A DNA stretch of 64,000 nt from Halobacillus litoralis (GTDB lineage: Bacteria; Bacillota; Bacilli; Bacillales; Halobacillaceae): assembly GCF_009856415.1 (NCBI RefSeq), contig NZ_WMEZ01000007.1, forward strand, positions 62,001-126,000, given 5' to 3'. Position 1 is the stretch's first letter. Every line of letters starts with the position of its first letter. The notes beneath the pieces were generated by a model. It saw only the letters and a list, made by a program, of their open reading frames with translations, was not told the DNA's origin and did not search any database. Of this stretch, positions 17,636 to 26,535 are shown one piece after another. Both the position numbers and the translations under genes were made by a program.

Positions 17636-17673
17636 TCCAGACGGTTACAGTCCGGATTTAAAGGCTCTTTTTC
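17621..17673. terminator. Bidirectional terminator
   Basis: AAAAGAGCCTTTAA and its complement TTTAAAGGCTCTTTT flank a 20-base region, with T-runs on both strands. It serves the GntR gene and the facing small membrane gene and overlaps both coding ends. Confidence 0.8.
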
Positions 17674-17863
17674 TTTGAAGGCGTACAGTTTTAAGTAAAA
17701 TACTGAGATTAATAACTACGACAGTGATCACAGAAGCCAGCGTATAATTGAAATTCTTCGTAATCATGGATAGAGATAAAAAGGCAACCACCATGATAGC
17801 GGATATGAGAAATAATGGATACTTCCTAAGTCCAAGCGGTTTGCGAACGGGGCGAGCTTCCAC
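17645..17863 (-). CDS. Small two-helix membrane protein
   Basis: A 72-residue protein of unknown function with a basic N-terminus (RPVRKPLGLRK), two predicted membrane helices (about residues 15-34 and 40-58) and a basic C-terminus. GTG at 17863 follows AGGGAGTGA, a fair ribosome binding site. Its 3' end lies inside the terminator shared with the GntR gene. Confidence 0.6.
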   Translation of the reverse strand: MEARPVRKPLGLRKYPLFLISAIMVVAFLSLSMITKNFNYTLASVITVVVINLSILLKTVRLQRKRAFKSGL

Positions 17864-17970
17864 TGCTGATCACTCCCTGTTTATGCTTACACGTATTATA
17901 TGAAAACTTAAAATAATTTGTCAATTCAAGTATATGAACCATACCCTCAAATACTCCTCTTTATTCAAAT

Positions 17971-18519
17971 ATGGCAGGATTCTTGAAGACTCGATTTCGA
18001 GACGTTTCGGGGTTCGTTGCTTGGGATGAGCGTCAGGGGTTGGCTGGGAAGCTACTCGCTTTCCTGTGGGGGAGTGGTGAGCTTCCTCGGACTACGTCCT
18101 GCGGGATCTCACCTATCTCCTTTCTCCCACGGGAGTCTCGCAGCTTCCCAGCCACCCCATTTGTCGTGCGGGTAACGAACCCCTACACCGGGAGAGACTG
18201 TCTTCCACTATCCTGGTATTATACGCATAAAACGCTCTATAGCAAGCTTTACGCACTCAAAATAGCTCCCGTGGGAGGTAGTTTTCCTTCTGTTTTCACT
18301 GAATAAAGCTGCTTATTCTGGATGTGGTTTCGAGACAATTATAAGGTAAAGGGGCGGAGGGAAACGGTGAGACTCCTATGGGACGTGTGGGACAGATGAG
18401 ACCCCGGAAGGCGTAGCCTGAGGAGGCTCACCGCCCGCCCCATGGAAAGCGAACGGTTTCCCGCAGCCCCTATCCACTCAACAAAAGTCTCGAAACTGAG
18501 TCTTCCACAATAGGGAGCG
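17971..18519. repeat. Composite intergenic repeat, copy B
   Basis: About 550 bp beginning ATGGCAGGATTCTTGAAGACTC and ending TCTCGAAACTGAGTCTTCC..AATAGGGAGCG. It contains a block read GGGAAGCTACTCGC..CCTGTGGGGGAG..GGAGTCTCGCAGCTTCCC, which is inverted in copy D, and the block GGTGAGACTCCTATGGG..GAGGAGGCTCACCGCCCGC shared with copy C. An apparent open frame at 17971-18306 is repeat sequence without a ribosome binding site. Confidence 0.8.
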
Positions 18520-18549
18520 TTAGTGGTATGATTATTCGTGATTCATTAT

Positions 18550-18577
18550 TTGAAATATTAAGAAAAATTGCTATAAT
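18550..18577 (+). promoter_or_regulatory. Candidate SigA promoter of the acyl-CoA synthetase gene
   Basis: TTGAAA at 18550-18555 and TATAAT at 18572-18577, spacer 16 bases, lie about 50 bp before the start codon. Confidence 0.7.
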
Positions 18578-18624
18578 AGAAATGGACAAACTGAACAGTC
18601 GCTCATTAAAAAGGAGGCCGCTAC

Positions 18625-20199
18625 ATGAAAAGAGAAGAACTGATTGCTCCTGAAAGGTACAATGTCGTTTCTGAGATGGAGAAGTTCGCTAAAGAAACGG
18701 GAAGAAAAGCTTTATTGTGGTTGAATGAAGAAGGAGATCAAAAAGAAGTTACATATGAAAAGTTGATGAAAAATGCGAATAAAATTGGAAACGCTTTCCT
18801 AGAGCAGGGGTTAAAGCAAGGGGATAAAGTACTCGTCATGATCCCTCGCTTGATTGAAGCTTATCAAGTGTATATTGCAGCTCTTAAAGTAGGTCTTGTC
18901 GTTATTCCGAGTTCTGAAATGCTGAGAACAAAAGATTTGCAGTATAGAATTTCCCACGGAGAAGTGAGCGGGGTCGTCAGCTATCACCCTTACACAGACC
19001 AATTCCATGGCGTAAATGAATTTGATGAGTTAATCACTTTTTCTGTAGGTGGGGCAAAAGAAAAATGGCGTGACCTTGATTCTCTCATGGATGACCACAG
19101 TGAGGAGTTGTCCCTTGCGGATACTTCAAGAGGTGATATGGCATTCCTTTCTTACACATCTGGTACGACGGGTAACCCGAAAGGTGTTGTTCATACACAT
19201 GGTTGGGGATATGCTCATTTGAAGACGGCTGCCGATAAATGGCTGGCAATCCAAGATGGAGATACGGTTTGGGCGACAGCGGGACCAGGTTGGCAGAAGT
19301 GGATATGGAGTCCTTTCCTTTCTGTGCTCGGAACAGGTGCTCAAGGTCTGATTTATCAAGGGAAATTTGACCCTAAAAAATATTTAAGCTTGATGGATGA
19401 GCACGATGTGAATGTTCTTTGCTGTACTCCAACAGAATATCGTTTAATGGCTAAGGTAGACAACTTAACAGACTATAAATTAGAGGGACTGCACAGTGCG
19501 GTATCTGCTGGAGAGCCGTTAAATCGCGAAGTCATCGATACGTTCCAAAAACATTATGATGTAACGGTGCGGGATGGTTACGGCCAGACAGAAAATACGC
19601 TTCTTGTTGGAATTATGAAAGATATGGAAGTGCGCCCTGGGTCGATGGGGCAGCCAACACCAGGAAACCAGGTCGATATCATCGATGAAATGGGTACGCC
19701 TGTAGAGGCTGGCGAGGTAGGGGACATTGCCGTCCATCTCGATACGCCCGCCTTGTTTAAAGAGTATTATAAAGATCCGGAACGTACGAAGATGTCCCGA
19801 CGAGGCAACTATTATGTGACGGGCGACCAGGCAAAAAAGGACAAAGATGGGTACTTTTGGTTTGAAGGCAGAAGTGATGATATCATCATTAGTTCCGGTT
19901 ATACCATCGGCCCTTTTGAAGTAGAAGATGCTCTTGTTAAACATGAGGCTGTCCAAGAATGTGCAGTCGTTGCAAGCCCGGATGAAGTTCGTGGAAACGT
20001 TGTAAAGGCCTACATTGTCCTTCAAAAAGGGTTTGAAGGAGATGACGAGTTAGTTTCTGACCTTCAAAATCATGTGAAGGAATTGACGGCGCCTTACAAA
20101 TATCCTAGAAAAGTGGAATTCATTCAAGAGCTGCCGAAGACCACCTCTGGAAAAATACGAAGAGTGGAGCTTCGTCAAAAAGAGAATGTCATGAAATAG
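18625..20199 (+). CDS. AMP-forming acyl-CoA synthetase (AcsM/MbcS-like)
   Basis: A 524-residue member of the adenylate-forming superfamily that activates a medium-chain or branched acyl substrate with ATP and CoA. Core motifs are YTSGTTGNPKGVVHTHGW near residue 176, DGYGQTENT near residue 318, YVTGDQAKKDKDGYFWFEGR and the C-terminal lysine region PKTTSGKIRRVELR. The closest family type is the medium-chain or methylbutyryl-CoA ligase group rather than acetyl-CoA synthetase. AAAAGGAGGCC precedes ATG 18625. It is monocistronic with its own promoter and terminator. Confidence 0.85.
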   Translation: MKREELIAPERYNVVSEMEKFAKETGRKALLWLNEEGDQKEVTYEKLMKNANKIGNAFLEQGLKQGDKVLVMIPRLIEAYQVYIAALKVGLVVIPSSEMLRTKDLQYRISHGEVSGVVSYHPYTDQFHGVNEFDELITFSVGGAKEKWRDLDSLMDDHSEELSLADTSRGDMAFLSYTSGTTGNPKGVVHTHGWGYAHLKTAADKWLAIQDGDTVWATAGPGWQKWIWSPFLSVLGTGAQGLIYQGKFDPKKYLSLMDEHDVNVLCCTPTEYRLMAKVDNLTDYKLEGLHSAVSAGEPLNREVIDTFQKHYDVTVRDGYGQTENTLLVGIMKDMEVRPGSMGQPTPGNQVDIIDEMGTPVEAGEVGDIAVHLDTPALFKEYYKDPERTKMSRRGNYYVTGDQAKKDKDGYFWFEGRSDDIIISSGYTIGPFEVEDALVKHEAVQECAVVASPDEVRGNVVKAYIVLQKGFEGDDELVSDLQNHVKELTAPYKYPRKVEFIQELPKTTSGKIRRVELRQKENVMK

Positions 20200-20210
20200 T
20201 ATAATCATCA

Positions 20211-20242
20211 AAACCTGAAGGTCGAAAAAGGCCTTCAGGTTT
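20211..20242 (+). terminator. Terminator of the acyl-CoA synthetase gene
   Basis: AAACCTGAAGG pairs with CCTTCAGGTTT around a 10-base loop, with a short T tail. Confidence 0.75.
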
Positions 20243-20279
20243 GTTATGCTGAAAAGGAAATTTCAGTAAGGAGGAACCT

Positions 20280-20708
20280 ATGATTCGAAGTGTAAAGCTT
20301 GAAGATGCGGAAGGATTCGTTCCATTAATGGATGCTCTCGGTTATCCATCAAGTAAGGAAGCAATGGAAAATAGATTGCAAAACATACTATCACAAAAAC
20401 ACTACCAAACCTTTGTCTATGAGGCCAACGATCAGTTGCTCGGCATGATTGGAATGACATTCTGCGAAGCTTATCACACCGATGATCCACACGTACGAGT
20501 GATTGCCTTTGTGGTACATGAATCAGAGCAGGGAAAAGGATTAGGGAAAATGCTTATGCAAAAAGCCGTTGAATGGGCGATCAATCAAGGGGCTAAATCG
20601 ATCATGTTGAATAGTGGAAATAGAGCGGAAAGAGAGAAGGCTCATGAGATCTATCACTCCTTTGGATTTGAGGGAAGAGCGACAGGGTTCTATAGACGGC
20701 TCGACTAA
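20280..20708 (+). CDS. GNAT family N-acetyltransferase
   Basis: A 142-residue single-domain acetyltransferase. The acetyl-CoA binding motif A is seen as VVHESEQGKGLGKMLMQKAV (near residues 81-100), followed by the C-terminal YHSFGFEGRATGFYRRLD typical of the family. GTAAGGAGG precedes ATG 20280. The acceptor substrate is unknown. Confidence 0.85.
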   Translation: MIRSVKLEDAEGFVPLMDALGYPSSKEAMENRLQNILSQKHYQTFVYEANDQLLGMIGMTFCEAYHTDDPHVRVIAFVVHESEQGKGLGKMLMQKAVEWAINQGAKSIMLNSGNRAEREKAHEIYHSFGFEGRATGFYRRLD

Positions 20709-20768
20709 AAATAATCTAAGATAATTAGGCCATAATAAATACATGTAAAAACTTTTAAGGAGGGCGGA

Positions 20769-21431
20769 GTGTGGGTGAAAATCAGACTGGAAGTTACATA
20801 TAAAACCCCGAAGAAAACAGAAGCTTTTTTTAGATCAGAAGAGATGACGATTGGGCAGGCCTTGTTAATAACAGAGGATCTGGAAAAGACAGGACGCGCC
20901 AAATCGATTACCTTTATCGATGCCTATGATACGACTTGGAAGCGGAAGGATTTACAAAAATATTTGGATGATCTTGAAACGGAACCTCATGAGATCACCG
21001 TCTATTTTGATGGAGGCTACGAAATAAAGGAGCGTAAAGCAGGTCTTGGTTGTGTCATTTATTATACTCAAAGCGGAAAAGCCATGCGTCTTCGATTGAA
21101 TGCCCTGGTTGATGAGTTAGATACGAATAATGAAGCGGAGTATGCGGCCTTACATTTGGCCATTCAAGAATTGGATTTTATGGGCGTACATCACATTCCT
21201 GTTCGGTTCGTAGGAGACTCTCAAGTTGTAATCAACCAACTGAATGAGGAGTGGCCCACGATGGAAGAGGCTTTAAATGATTGGGCGGATCGTATTGATG
21301 ATAAATTAAAGCAGATGGGGATTACACCATCCTTCGAAGTTATTTCGAGAAAAGATAACGGAGAGGCGGACAGACTTGCTTCACAAGCATTAAAAGGAGT
21401 AAAGGTGACAAGTCGAGCAGAGTTGGAATAA
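20769..21431 (+). CDS. RNase H-like domain protein
   Basis: A 220-residue protein whose C-terminal part (about 75-215) is an RNase HI-type fold. The four acidic active-site positions are visible in YFDGGYE, NNEAEYAAL, GDSQVVINQL and NGEADRLA. The N-terminal 75 residues form a separate basic region as in YpeP-like proteins of Bacillales. Enzymatic cleavage of RNA/DNA hybrids is expected from the intact residues but unproven for this branch. GTG 20769 lies five bases after AAGGAGGG; GTG 20775 is a possible alternative. Confidence 0.8.
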   Translation: MWVKIRLEVTYKTPKKTEAFFRSEEMTIGQALLITEDLEKTGRAKSITFIDAYDTTWKRKDLQKYLDDLETEPHEITVYFDGGYEIKERKAGLGCVIYYTQSGKAMRLRLNALVDELDTNNEAEYAALHLAIQELDFMGVHHIPVRFVGDSQVVINQLNEEWPTMEEALNDWADRIDDKLKQMGITPSFEVISRKDNGEADRLASQALKGVKVTSRAELE

Positions 21432-21442
21432 TGAACGATCGA

Positions 21443-21469
21443 GAGGCGATGGATATCCATCGCCTTTTT
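21443..21469 (+). terminator. Terminator of the RNase H-like gene
   Basis: GGCGATGGATATCCATCGCC is a perfect 20-base inverted repeat followed by five T, nine bases before the facing ykuD stop. Confidence 0.8.
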
Positions 21470-21477
21470 CACTCCAC

Positions 21478-21972
21478 TTAAGGTCTGATGCTAACCGGAG
21501 TTCCCACAGGGATGGTCCTAGCTAGCTCTTCTACATCTTTATTAAACATGCGGATACACCCCTTGGAAACTGCTTTTCCAATAGATGAGGGGTTGTTGGT
21601 CCCATGAATGCCATAATGCTGTTTGGATAAACTCATCCACATCGTTCCGTACGGCCCACCTGGATTTGGAGCTTTGTTAATGATGAAGAAGTTTCCGACA
21701 GGAGTCTCTGAAAGCATGCGTCCCACGGCAATAGGAAATTCCTTTTGTAATGAACCATTTTTGTACAAACGTAATTGACGTTTAGTTGTGGATATATCAA
21801 TCCTATAAGGAATGGTCTCTGGATTCGGAAAGCCTGGAATATTGATTCGTTGTCCGGGAAAAATCATATTCGGATTTGGAATTTGGTTGGCTGCCAGGAT
21901 ATCTCTCAACGGCGTACGATAATCTCTTGAAATTTGTGCTAATGTTTCACCTGGTTTTACGATATGGATCAT
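21478..21972 (-). CDS. ykuD: L,D-transpeptidase with LysM domain (YkuD)
   Basis: A 164-residue enzyme with an N-terminal LysM peptidoglycan-binding repeat (residues 2-46, [15 protein letters not shown]) and a YkuD catalytic domain. The active-site motif [20 protein letters not shown] is near residue 123, with the nucleophilic Cys at about 140. Length and order match B. subtilis YkuD, a spore-associated L,D-transpeptidase that forms 3-3 peptide cross-links. No cleavable signal peptide is visible, also as in YkuD. GGAGGG precedes ATG 21972. Confidence 0.9.
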   Translation of the reverse strand: MIHIVKPGETLAQISRDYRTPLRDILAANQIPNPNMIFPGQRINIPGFPNPETIPYRIDISTTKRQLRLYKNGSLQKEFPIAVGRMLSETPVGNFFIINKAPNPGGPYGTMWMSLSKQHYGIHGTNNPSSIGKAVSKGCIRMFNKDVEELARTIPVGTPVSIRP

Positions 21973-22033
21973 TCCGGTCCCTCCGTTTACAATGGTTATA
22001 CCATTTTATGTAGGAATACAGGAGACTTGACTA

Positions 22034-22073
22034 AAAGAAAGGACCTGACGTCACTAGTCAGGTCCTTCTTTCT
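22034..22073 (-). terminator. Terminator of purU
   Basis: AAGGACCTGAC pairs perfectly with GTCAGGTCCTT around a 7-base loop; the minus strand continues into a T-rich tract. Confidence 0.8.
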
Positions 22074-22083
22074 AGGCAAGCCT

Positions 22084-22980
22084 TTATAATACGATGGTTT
22101 TATTTTTATGAACGATGACACGATCTTCAAGGGCCCATTTGACGGCTCTGTTTAGGACGCTACGCTCAATGAGGCGCCCTTTTTTCTTTAAATCATTCAC
22201 ACTGTTCCGATGGTCGACTCTTATAACATCTTGTTCAATAATCGGACCTTCGTCAAGGTCGTCTGTAACATAATGGGAGGTGGCCCCGATTAACTTGACC
22301 CCGCGTTTGTAGGCGCGTTTGTGCGGGTTAGCGCCGATGAATGCGGGCAAGAAGGAGTGATGAATGTTAATAATCTTAGATGGATGACTGTCTACAAACT
22401 TAGGGGTGAGAATTTGCATGTATCGAGCTAAGATAATTAAATCAATATTATACTCTTCTAACAAGTCCAACTGTTTCTCTTCTACCTCTTCTCGAATCTC
22501 TTTATTTGCAGGGATGTAATAAAAAGGGATACCAAATGACTCGACAATTTCTCTCGCAGATTCATGGTTACTTATGACGAGAGGGATATCCGTAACGAGG
22601 TCACCGCTTTCCCATTCATACAAAAGTTCACGCAAGCAATGGAGTTCCTTGGATACAAAAATAGCCGTGCGTTTCAGTTCATGCAGAAAAGTCATTCGCC
22701 AGGTCATCTCGAATTGGTCTGCAAGGGCATAGAAGTCTGCTTTCATTGTTTCTTCCTTGGACTTCATATTTTCTGAAGCGAATACAATACGTAGGAAAAA
22801 GGTTCCTTCTTCATGATCTGTCGTAAATTGATTCGATTCCACAATGTTTGCTCCGTGTTCATAGAGGAATGTTGAGATGCTGGAAACGATTCCTGGTTTG
22901 TCTGGGCAACTGACGAGCAAGCGGGCTTTATCCTCATTCTTGGTTAAGTAATGTTGAATTTGTTGGTTGGTGGTAGTCAT
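22084..22980 (-). CDS. purU: Formyltetrahydrofolate deformylase PurU
   Basis: A 298-residue PurU that hydrolyses 10-formyltetrahydrofolate to formate and tetrahydrofolate, balancing one-carbon pools. An N-terminal ACT domain ([20 protein letters not shown], near residue 24) is followed by a formyltransferase-fold domain with [20 protein letters not shown] near residue 220 and the conserved aspartate in [15 protein letters not shown] 22980 is chosen because AAGGATGAG lies upstream; GTG 22986 is possible. It is a single gene. Confidence 0.93.
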   Translation of the reverse strand: MTTTNQQIQHYLTKNEDKARLLVSCPDKPGIVSSISTFLYEHGANIVESNQFTTDHEEGTFFLRIVFASENMKSKEETMKADFYALADQFEMTWRMTFLHELKRTAIFVSKELHCLRELLYEWESGDLVTDIPLVISNHESAREIVESFGIPFYYIPANKEIREEVEEKQLDLLEEYNIDLIILARYMQILTPKFVDSHPSKIINIHHSFLPAFIGANPHKRAYKRGVKLIGATSHYVTDDLDEGPIIEQDVIRVDHRNSVNDLKKKGRLIERSVLNRAVKWALEDRVIVHKNKTIVL

Positions 22981-23129
22981 CAACACTCATCCTTCCTTTT
23001 TGTTCTCCCCATTATAGTCGAGTAAAAGCCGTTTGGAAAGCAGGCTCATGTTTCGAAATGGGAAAATTCGGATACATTCTCCATGTAGCAAGTAAATTAA
23101 AATTTTCTTTCTATAAAGGAGAAATGAAA

Positions 23130-24557
23130 ATGCGTAACTATTTAAAGCATTATATAAACGGTGAGTGGGTAGAATCTACAGGAAATGAAACAGAAGAAGT
23201 AATTAACCCTGCAACAGAAGAAGTCATCGGTACCATTAGTCTTGGAACGAAGGAGGATTTGGATAAAGCGGTCCAGGCTGCCCGGGATGCTTTTCCTTCT
23301 TTTTCTAAAACCCCTAAAGAAGAAAGAATCAAATTGCTCGAAAACATAGCTGCTGAATATGAGAACCGTAAAGAAGAAATTATAGAGACGATTACGGCAG
23401 AATTGGGTTCACCAAAATCCATTTCAGAAAACGTTCACTATATGATGGGGTATAATCATTTTTCACAAGCCGCAGAATCCTTAAGAGATTTTTCATTTAT
23501 TGAAGATCGCGGAGGACATACGGTCATGAAGGATTCGGTAGGAGTCAGTGGTTTGATCACCCCATGGAATTTCCCAACAAACCAAATTTCAACAAAAATC
23601 GCCAGTGCGTTTGCAGCTGGAAGTCCCGTAGTTGCGAAACCCGCAGAACTGACCCCTTTTGCGGCAATTATATTAACTGAGATTTTTGATAAGGTCGGCG
23701 TACCTAAAGGTGCTTTCAACTTAGTGAACGGATCAGGTTCCGTTATCGGTGACGGCATCAGTTCACATCCAGATATCGATTTTGTATCATTTACGGGTTC
23801 TGGTGCTGTAGGCCAGAAAATCATGCAAAATGCGTCTGAACGTATTGCCAATGTTGCCTTGGAACTCGGAGGGAAATCCCCGCTGGTCGTACTTGAAGAC
23901 GCTGATGTTGAAAACGCAGCTAGAGCGGCTGTCAGTCACATCGCTACAAACAGTGGACAGGTTTGTTCAGCTGCAACAAGAGTGCTAGTACCTTCTTCGA
24001 TGAAAGATTCCTTTGAAGAGGCCATTAAAAAAGTACTTCCTGAGTTCCCTGTCGGCGACCCTCAAGGAGATAACCATATCGGTCCATTGGTTTCGCAAAA
24101 GCAATGGAACACTGTCCAATCGTATATTGAAAAAGGACAAGAAGAAGGAGCGACTCTTCTAGTGGGAGGTACAGGGAAACCTGAAGGGTTAGATAAAGGC
24201 TATTACGCAAAACCTACCGTGTTTACAAATGTGAATAACGATATGGTCATCGCACAAGAAGAAATATTTGGTCCAGTCACATGCTTGATTACCTATGACA
24301 CGATTGAAGAAGCGATTGAAATTTCCAATGATGTAAAATATGGACTCGCAGGCTACGTGTTCGGTGAAGATGAACAGACACTAGCCAAGGTTGCTTCCAG
24401 CATCCGAGCAGGTCGAGTCAAAATCAATGATGCAGAAGCAGACTTCGCCGCACCATTTGGTGGATATAAACAATCTGGTATAGGAAGAGAATGGGGCGAT
24501 TATGGTATTGAAGAATATTTAGAAGTGAAAACAGTTTTAGGTTATCCGAAAATGTAA
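23130..24557 (+). CDS. Aldehyde dehydrogenase family protein
   Basis: A 475-residue NAD(P)+-dependent aldehyde dehydrogenase. It shows the cofactor region [20 protein letters not shown], the glycine-rich [12 protein letters not shown], the general base Glu in [15 protein letters not shown] and the catalytic Cys in [15 protein letters not shown] (near residue 280). The C-terminal [16 protein letters not shown] is typical. ATG 23130 lies nine bases after AAAGGAGA. The aldehyde substrate is not evident; there is no linked betaine or amino-acid operon. Confidence 0.85.
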   Translation: MRNYLKHYINGEWVESTGNETEEVINPATEEVIGTISLGTKEDLDKAVQAARDAFPSFSKTPKEERIKLLENIAAEYENRKEEIIETITAELGSPKSISENVHYMMGYNHFSQAAESLRDFSFIEDRGGHTVMKDSVGVSGLITPWNFPTNQISTKIASAFAAGSPVVAKPAELTPFAAIILTEIFDKVGVPKGAFNLVNGSGSVIGDGISSHPDIDFVSFTGSGAVGQKIMQNASERIANVALELGGKSPLVVLEDADVENAARAAVSHIATNSGQVCSAATRVLVPSSMKDSFEEAIKKVLPEFPVGDPQGDNHIGPLVSQKQWNTVQSYIEKGQEEGATLLVGGTGKPEGLDKGYYAKPTVFTNVNNDMVIAQEEIFGPVTCLITYDTIEEAIEISNDVKYGLAGYVFGEDEQTLAKVASSIRAGRVKINDAEADFAAPFGGYKQSGIGREWGDYGIEEYLEVKTVLGYPKM

Positions 24558-24565
24558 GATAGAGG

Positions 24566-24594
24566 AAGGCGGAAACGTATTCCGCCTTTTTTCT
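24566..24594 (+). terminator. Terminator of the aldehyde dehydrogenase gene
   Basis: AAGGCGGAA pairs with TTCCGCCTT and is followed by a T-run. Confidence 0.85.
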
Positions 24595-24698
24595 TTTCGG
24601 AAAAAAAGGAAGTATTTTGAAAAAAATGAAACCTTCCCCTCATTCGATTCGTATTTCTAGTAGAAGCAATTGTATGGAATCTATGAAGAGGTGGAAGA

Positions 24699-25121
24699 AT
24701 GGAAAAAAAACTAATCATTCTTGGTGGGCTTATCATTTTTGTGGTTTGTGCCTACATATACGTCGATCAAAGGTATTTTTTCAATCCTATAGCATTCACT
24801 CAAGACGATGTTACTCCTCATCATTGGAGTGAATATGAAAGACCGGTCACGATTACCTACTACGATTTAGGAACAGAAAGAAAAGCATACATACTGGAGC
24901 AGGAAGAAGCGGTCCGTAAGTTCCTGGAAGAAATGAAGAACAGCCCGTCCGTCCAGGAAACATCTACAAACTCAGAAGTGGAAGGGGCTCTCAAACTTTC
25001 GTGCGAAGGAGATACCTTATTGGAAGTGTATTTCTACGAAGGTTATTGGCAAATCCTTCGTGAAAGTGGCACAATGTTTGAGTTGACTCAGGACCTTAAG
25101 GGATTAATCGAAACACTCTAG
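24699..25121 (+). CDS. Hypothetical membrane-anchored protein
   Basis: A 140-residue protein not assigned to a family. A single N-terminal membrane helix (residues 4-23, KLIILGGLIIFVVCAYIYVD) suggests anchoring with the remainder outside. The exported part has alternating strands and one cysteine, with no recognisable catalytic motif. GAGGTGG precedes ATG 24699 and an intrinsic terminator overlaps the stop, so it is a genuine single-gene unit. Confidence 0.6.
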   Translation: MEKKLIILGGLIIFVVCAYIYVDQRYFFNPIAFTQDDVTPHHWSEYERPVTITYYDLGTERKAYILEQEEAVRKFLEEMKNSPSVQETSTNSEVEGALKLSCEGDTLLEVYFYEGYWQILRESGTMFELTQDLKGLIETL

Positions 25122-25155
25122 CCAGTTGGAACCCCCATTCCAACTGGCTTTTTTT
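25120..25155 (+). terminator. Terminator of the anchored hypothetical gene
   Basis: AGCCAGTTGG pairs perfectly with CCAACTGGCT around a 10-base loop, followed by seven T. Confidence 0.88.
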
Positions 25156-25175
25156 ATTTCTTCATCCTCCACAAC

Positions 25176-25609
25176 AGCTCCCGATTGTGGAAAAACTCGA
25201 TTTCAAGATTTTTCCGGGCTTTGTTTGCCATAATGGGAGTCAGGGGTGTTTTGGAAGCTTCCCAAACACCCCATTTCATACTTGTGAGAAACAAACCCCT
25301 TTAACAAGTTAGGCTGTTTTTTACTAATGACTATTAGAAGCATAAAACACGATGTATTTTCAGGATTCTAACAAGCGACAGTCCCATTAAGCTGCATGGC
25401 TGCTTATTCTAAAATTGGTTTCGAAACACTTATTAGGCAAAGGGGCGGAGGGAAACGGTGAGACTCCTATGGGGTGTGCGGGACAGCTGAGACCCCGGTA
25501 GGCGAAGCCTGAGGAGGCTCAGCGCCCGCCCCATGGAAAGCGAACCTTTTCCTGGAGCCCCTAGAACCCCACCAAAGTATCGAAACTGAGTCTTCCACAA
25601 ACCTGCCAT
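25176..25609. repeat. Composite intergenic repeat, copy C
   Basis: About 430 bp from AGCTCCCGATTGTGG to TCGAAACTGAGTCTTCC..CCTGCCAT. The right half shares the block GGGGCGGAGGGAAACGGTGA..GAGGAGGCTCAGCGCCCGC with copy B. The left half has its own stem TTTTGGAAGCTTCCCAAA. No coding sequence is supported. Confidence 0.8.
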
Positions 25610-25747
25610 ATGGTTGAATAAAGTTGATTAGAAGATGGTGGGGGTGTCATTGTACATGGATGGTTTTGTTCTTTTCCTTATGGATGAGGTTGTAATATAC
25701 TTGGAAAGGATAAAGATAATAGAGGATGTAAAGGAGGTTTGTTAACC

Positions 25748-26002
25748 ATGAATAAATGGTTTACGCATATTTTTAATATCATCGTCGGGGTTCTCATTGT
25801 AGCCGAAGGTGCGGTATATATTTTTATGAACAATAAAGACGGGGAATTCCATTTACGAAGCATTATGATGACGGCTCTATTATTTTTAGCATGGGGCATG
25901 TCCTACCGCAAACAACTGACTAGTGAAAACTCAAGCGCATGGTTAATTGTAACGATTATCATATTGATTCCTATGATTCTTCCCTGGTTGTTTTTCATTT
26001 AA
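25748..26002 (+). CDS. Small three-helix membrane protein
   Basis: An 84-residue protein with three predicted membrane helices (near 6-25, 38-54 and 62-82), reminiscent of DUF3953-type proteins, though that assignment is weak. AAAGGAGG lies about ten bases before ATG 25748; an in-frame TTG at 25739 is too close to the site. It converges with the next gene with only five bases between the stop codons. Confidence 0.6.
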   Translation: MNKWFTHIFNIIVGVLIVAEGAVYIFMNNKDGEFHLRSIMMTALLFLAWGMSYRKQLTSENSSAWLIVTIIILIPMILPWLFFI

Positions 26003-26007
26003 AAAAA

Positions 26008-26280
26008 TTATGTGAGCCATTTGAAAAGGCCGATACTTCCGAATAGCAACGCGGACAGTAAGTATATGTAACCGATGGCTCTATGCTTTCCTTCCTCACT
26101 GTTAGTTTCCACGGCCCCTGCAAAAGCTAAAAAAAGCACGCCGATGATAAATAACGTCACTTCAACGCCGGAAAAGGGAGAGGCCTTGAGCGTAAGCCAT
26201 CCTTCTACTGGAATGGCTGTGAAGAGTGGGAAATATAAAGGATTTAGACGATCATCCCACTTTTTCTTCTCTTCAGACAC
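26008..26280 (-). CDS. Small three-helix membrane protein
   Basis: A 90-residue unassigned protein with a charged N-terminus (MSEEKKKWDDRLNP) and three predicted membrane helices (about 15-32, 38-55, 68-88). GTG 26280 follows GAGGTGGG. It faces the preceding gene tail to tail with a 5-bp gap and no terminator between them. Confidence 0.6.
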   Translation of the reverse strand: MSEEKKKWDDRLNPLYFPLFTAIPVEGWLTLKASPFSGVEVTLFIIGVLFLAFAGAVETNSEEGKHRAIGYIYLLSALLFGSIGLFKWLT

Positions 26281-26363
26281 GATTTTCCCACCTCATTTCC
26301 ACGATCTATTTCTATTTACTTTCCACTTTTTCTTTCCTTTTGTCAAACAACGACAAGAATCGC

Positions 26364-26388
26364 GTTAGTTTTTTACTGGATAGGGTAT
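26364..26388 (+). promoter_or_regulatory. SigB-like promoter of the BCCT transporter gene
   Basis: GTTAGT at 26364-26369 and GGGTAT at 26383-26388, 13 bases apart, fit the general stress sigma-B pattern (GTTTAA-N12-14-GGGTAT). It lies about 150 bp upstream of the start. Osmoprotectant transporters are often SigB-controlled in Bacillus. Confidence 0.5.
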
Positions 26389-26535
26389 AAAACATACATC
26401 CTCATTTGCCTTCTGTCTTTACACTTGTTAGAATAAAGCTCGTGTTTTTCTCCGGTACATAACCTCGTAAAGTTGAATGAATTACCTCACGCAGAACAAA
26501 CTAAATCAAGAAGATGTGGAAAGGATGTATGTCAT

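Noticed and set aside
17971-18306. A 111-codon open frame
   Set aside because: It begins exactly at the end motif of composite repeat B, has no ribosome binding site, and its sequence recurs inverted in copy D; it is repeat DNA.
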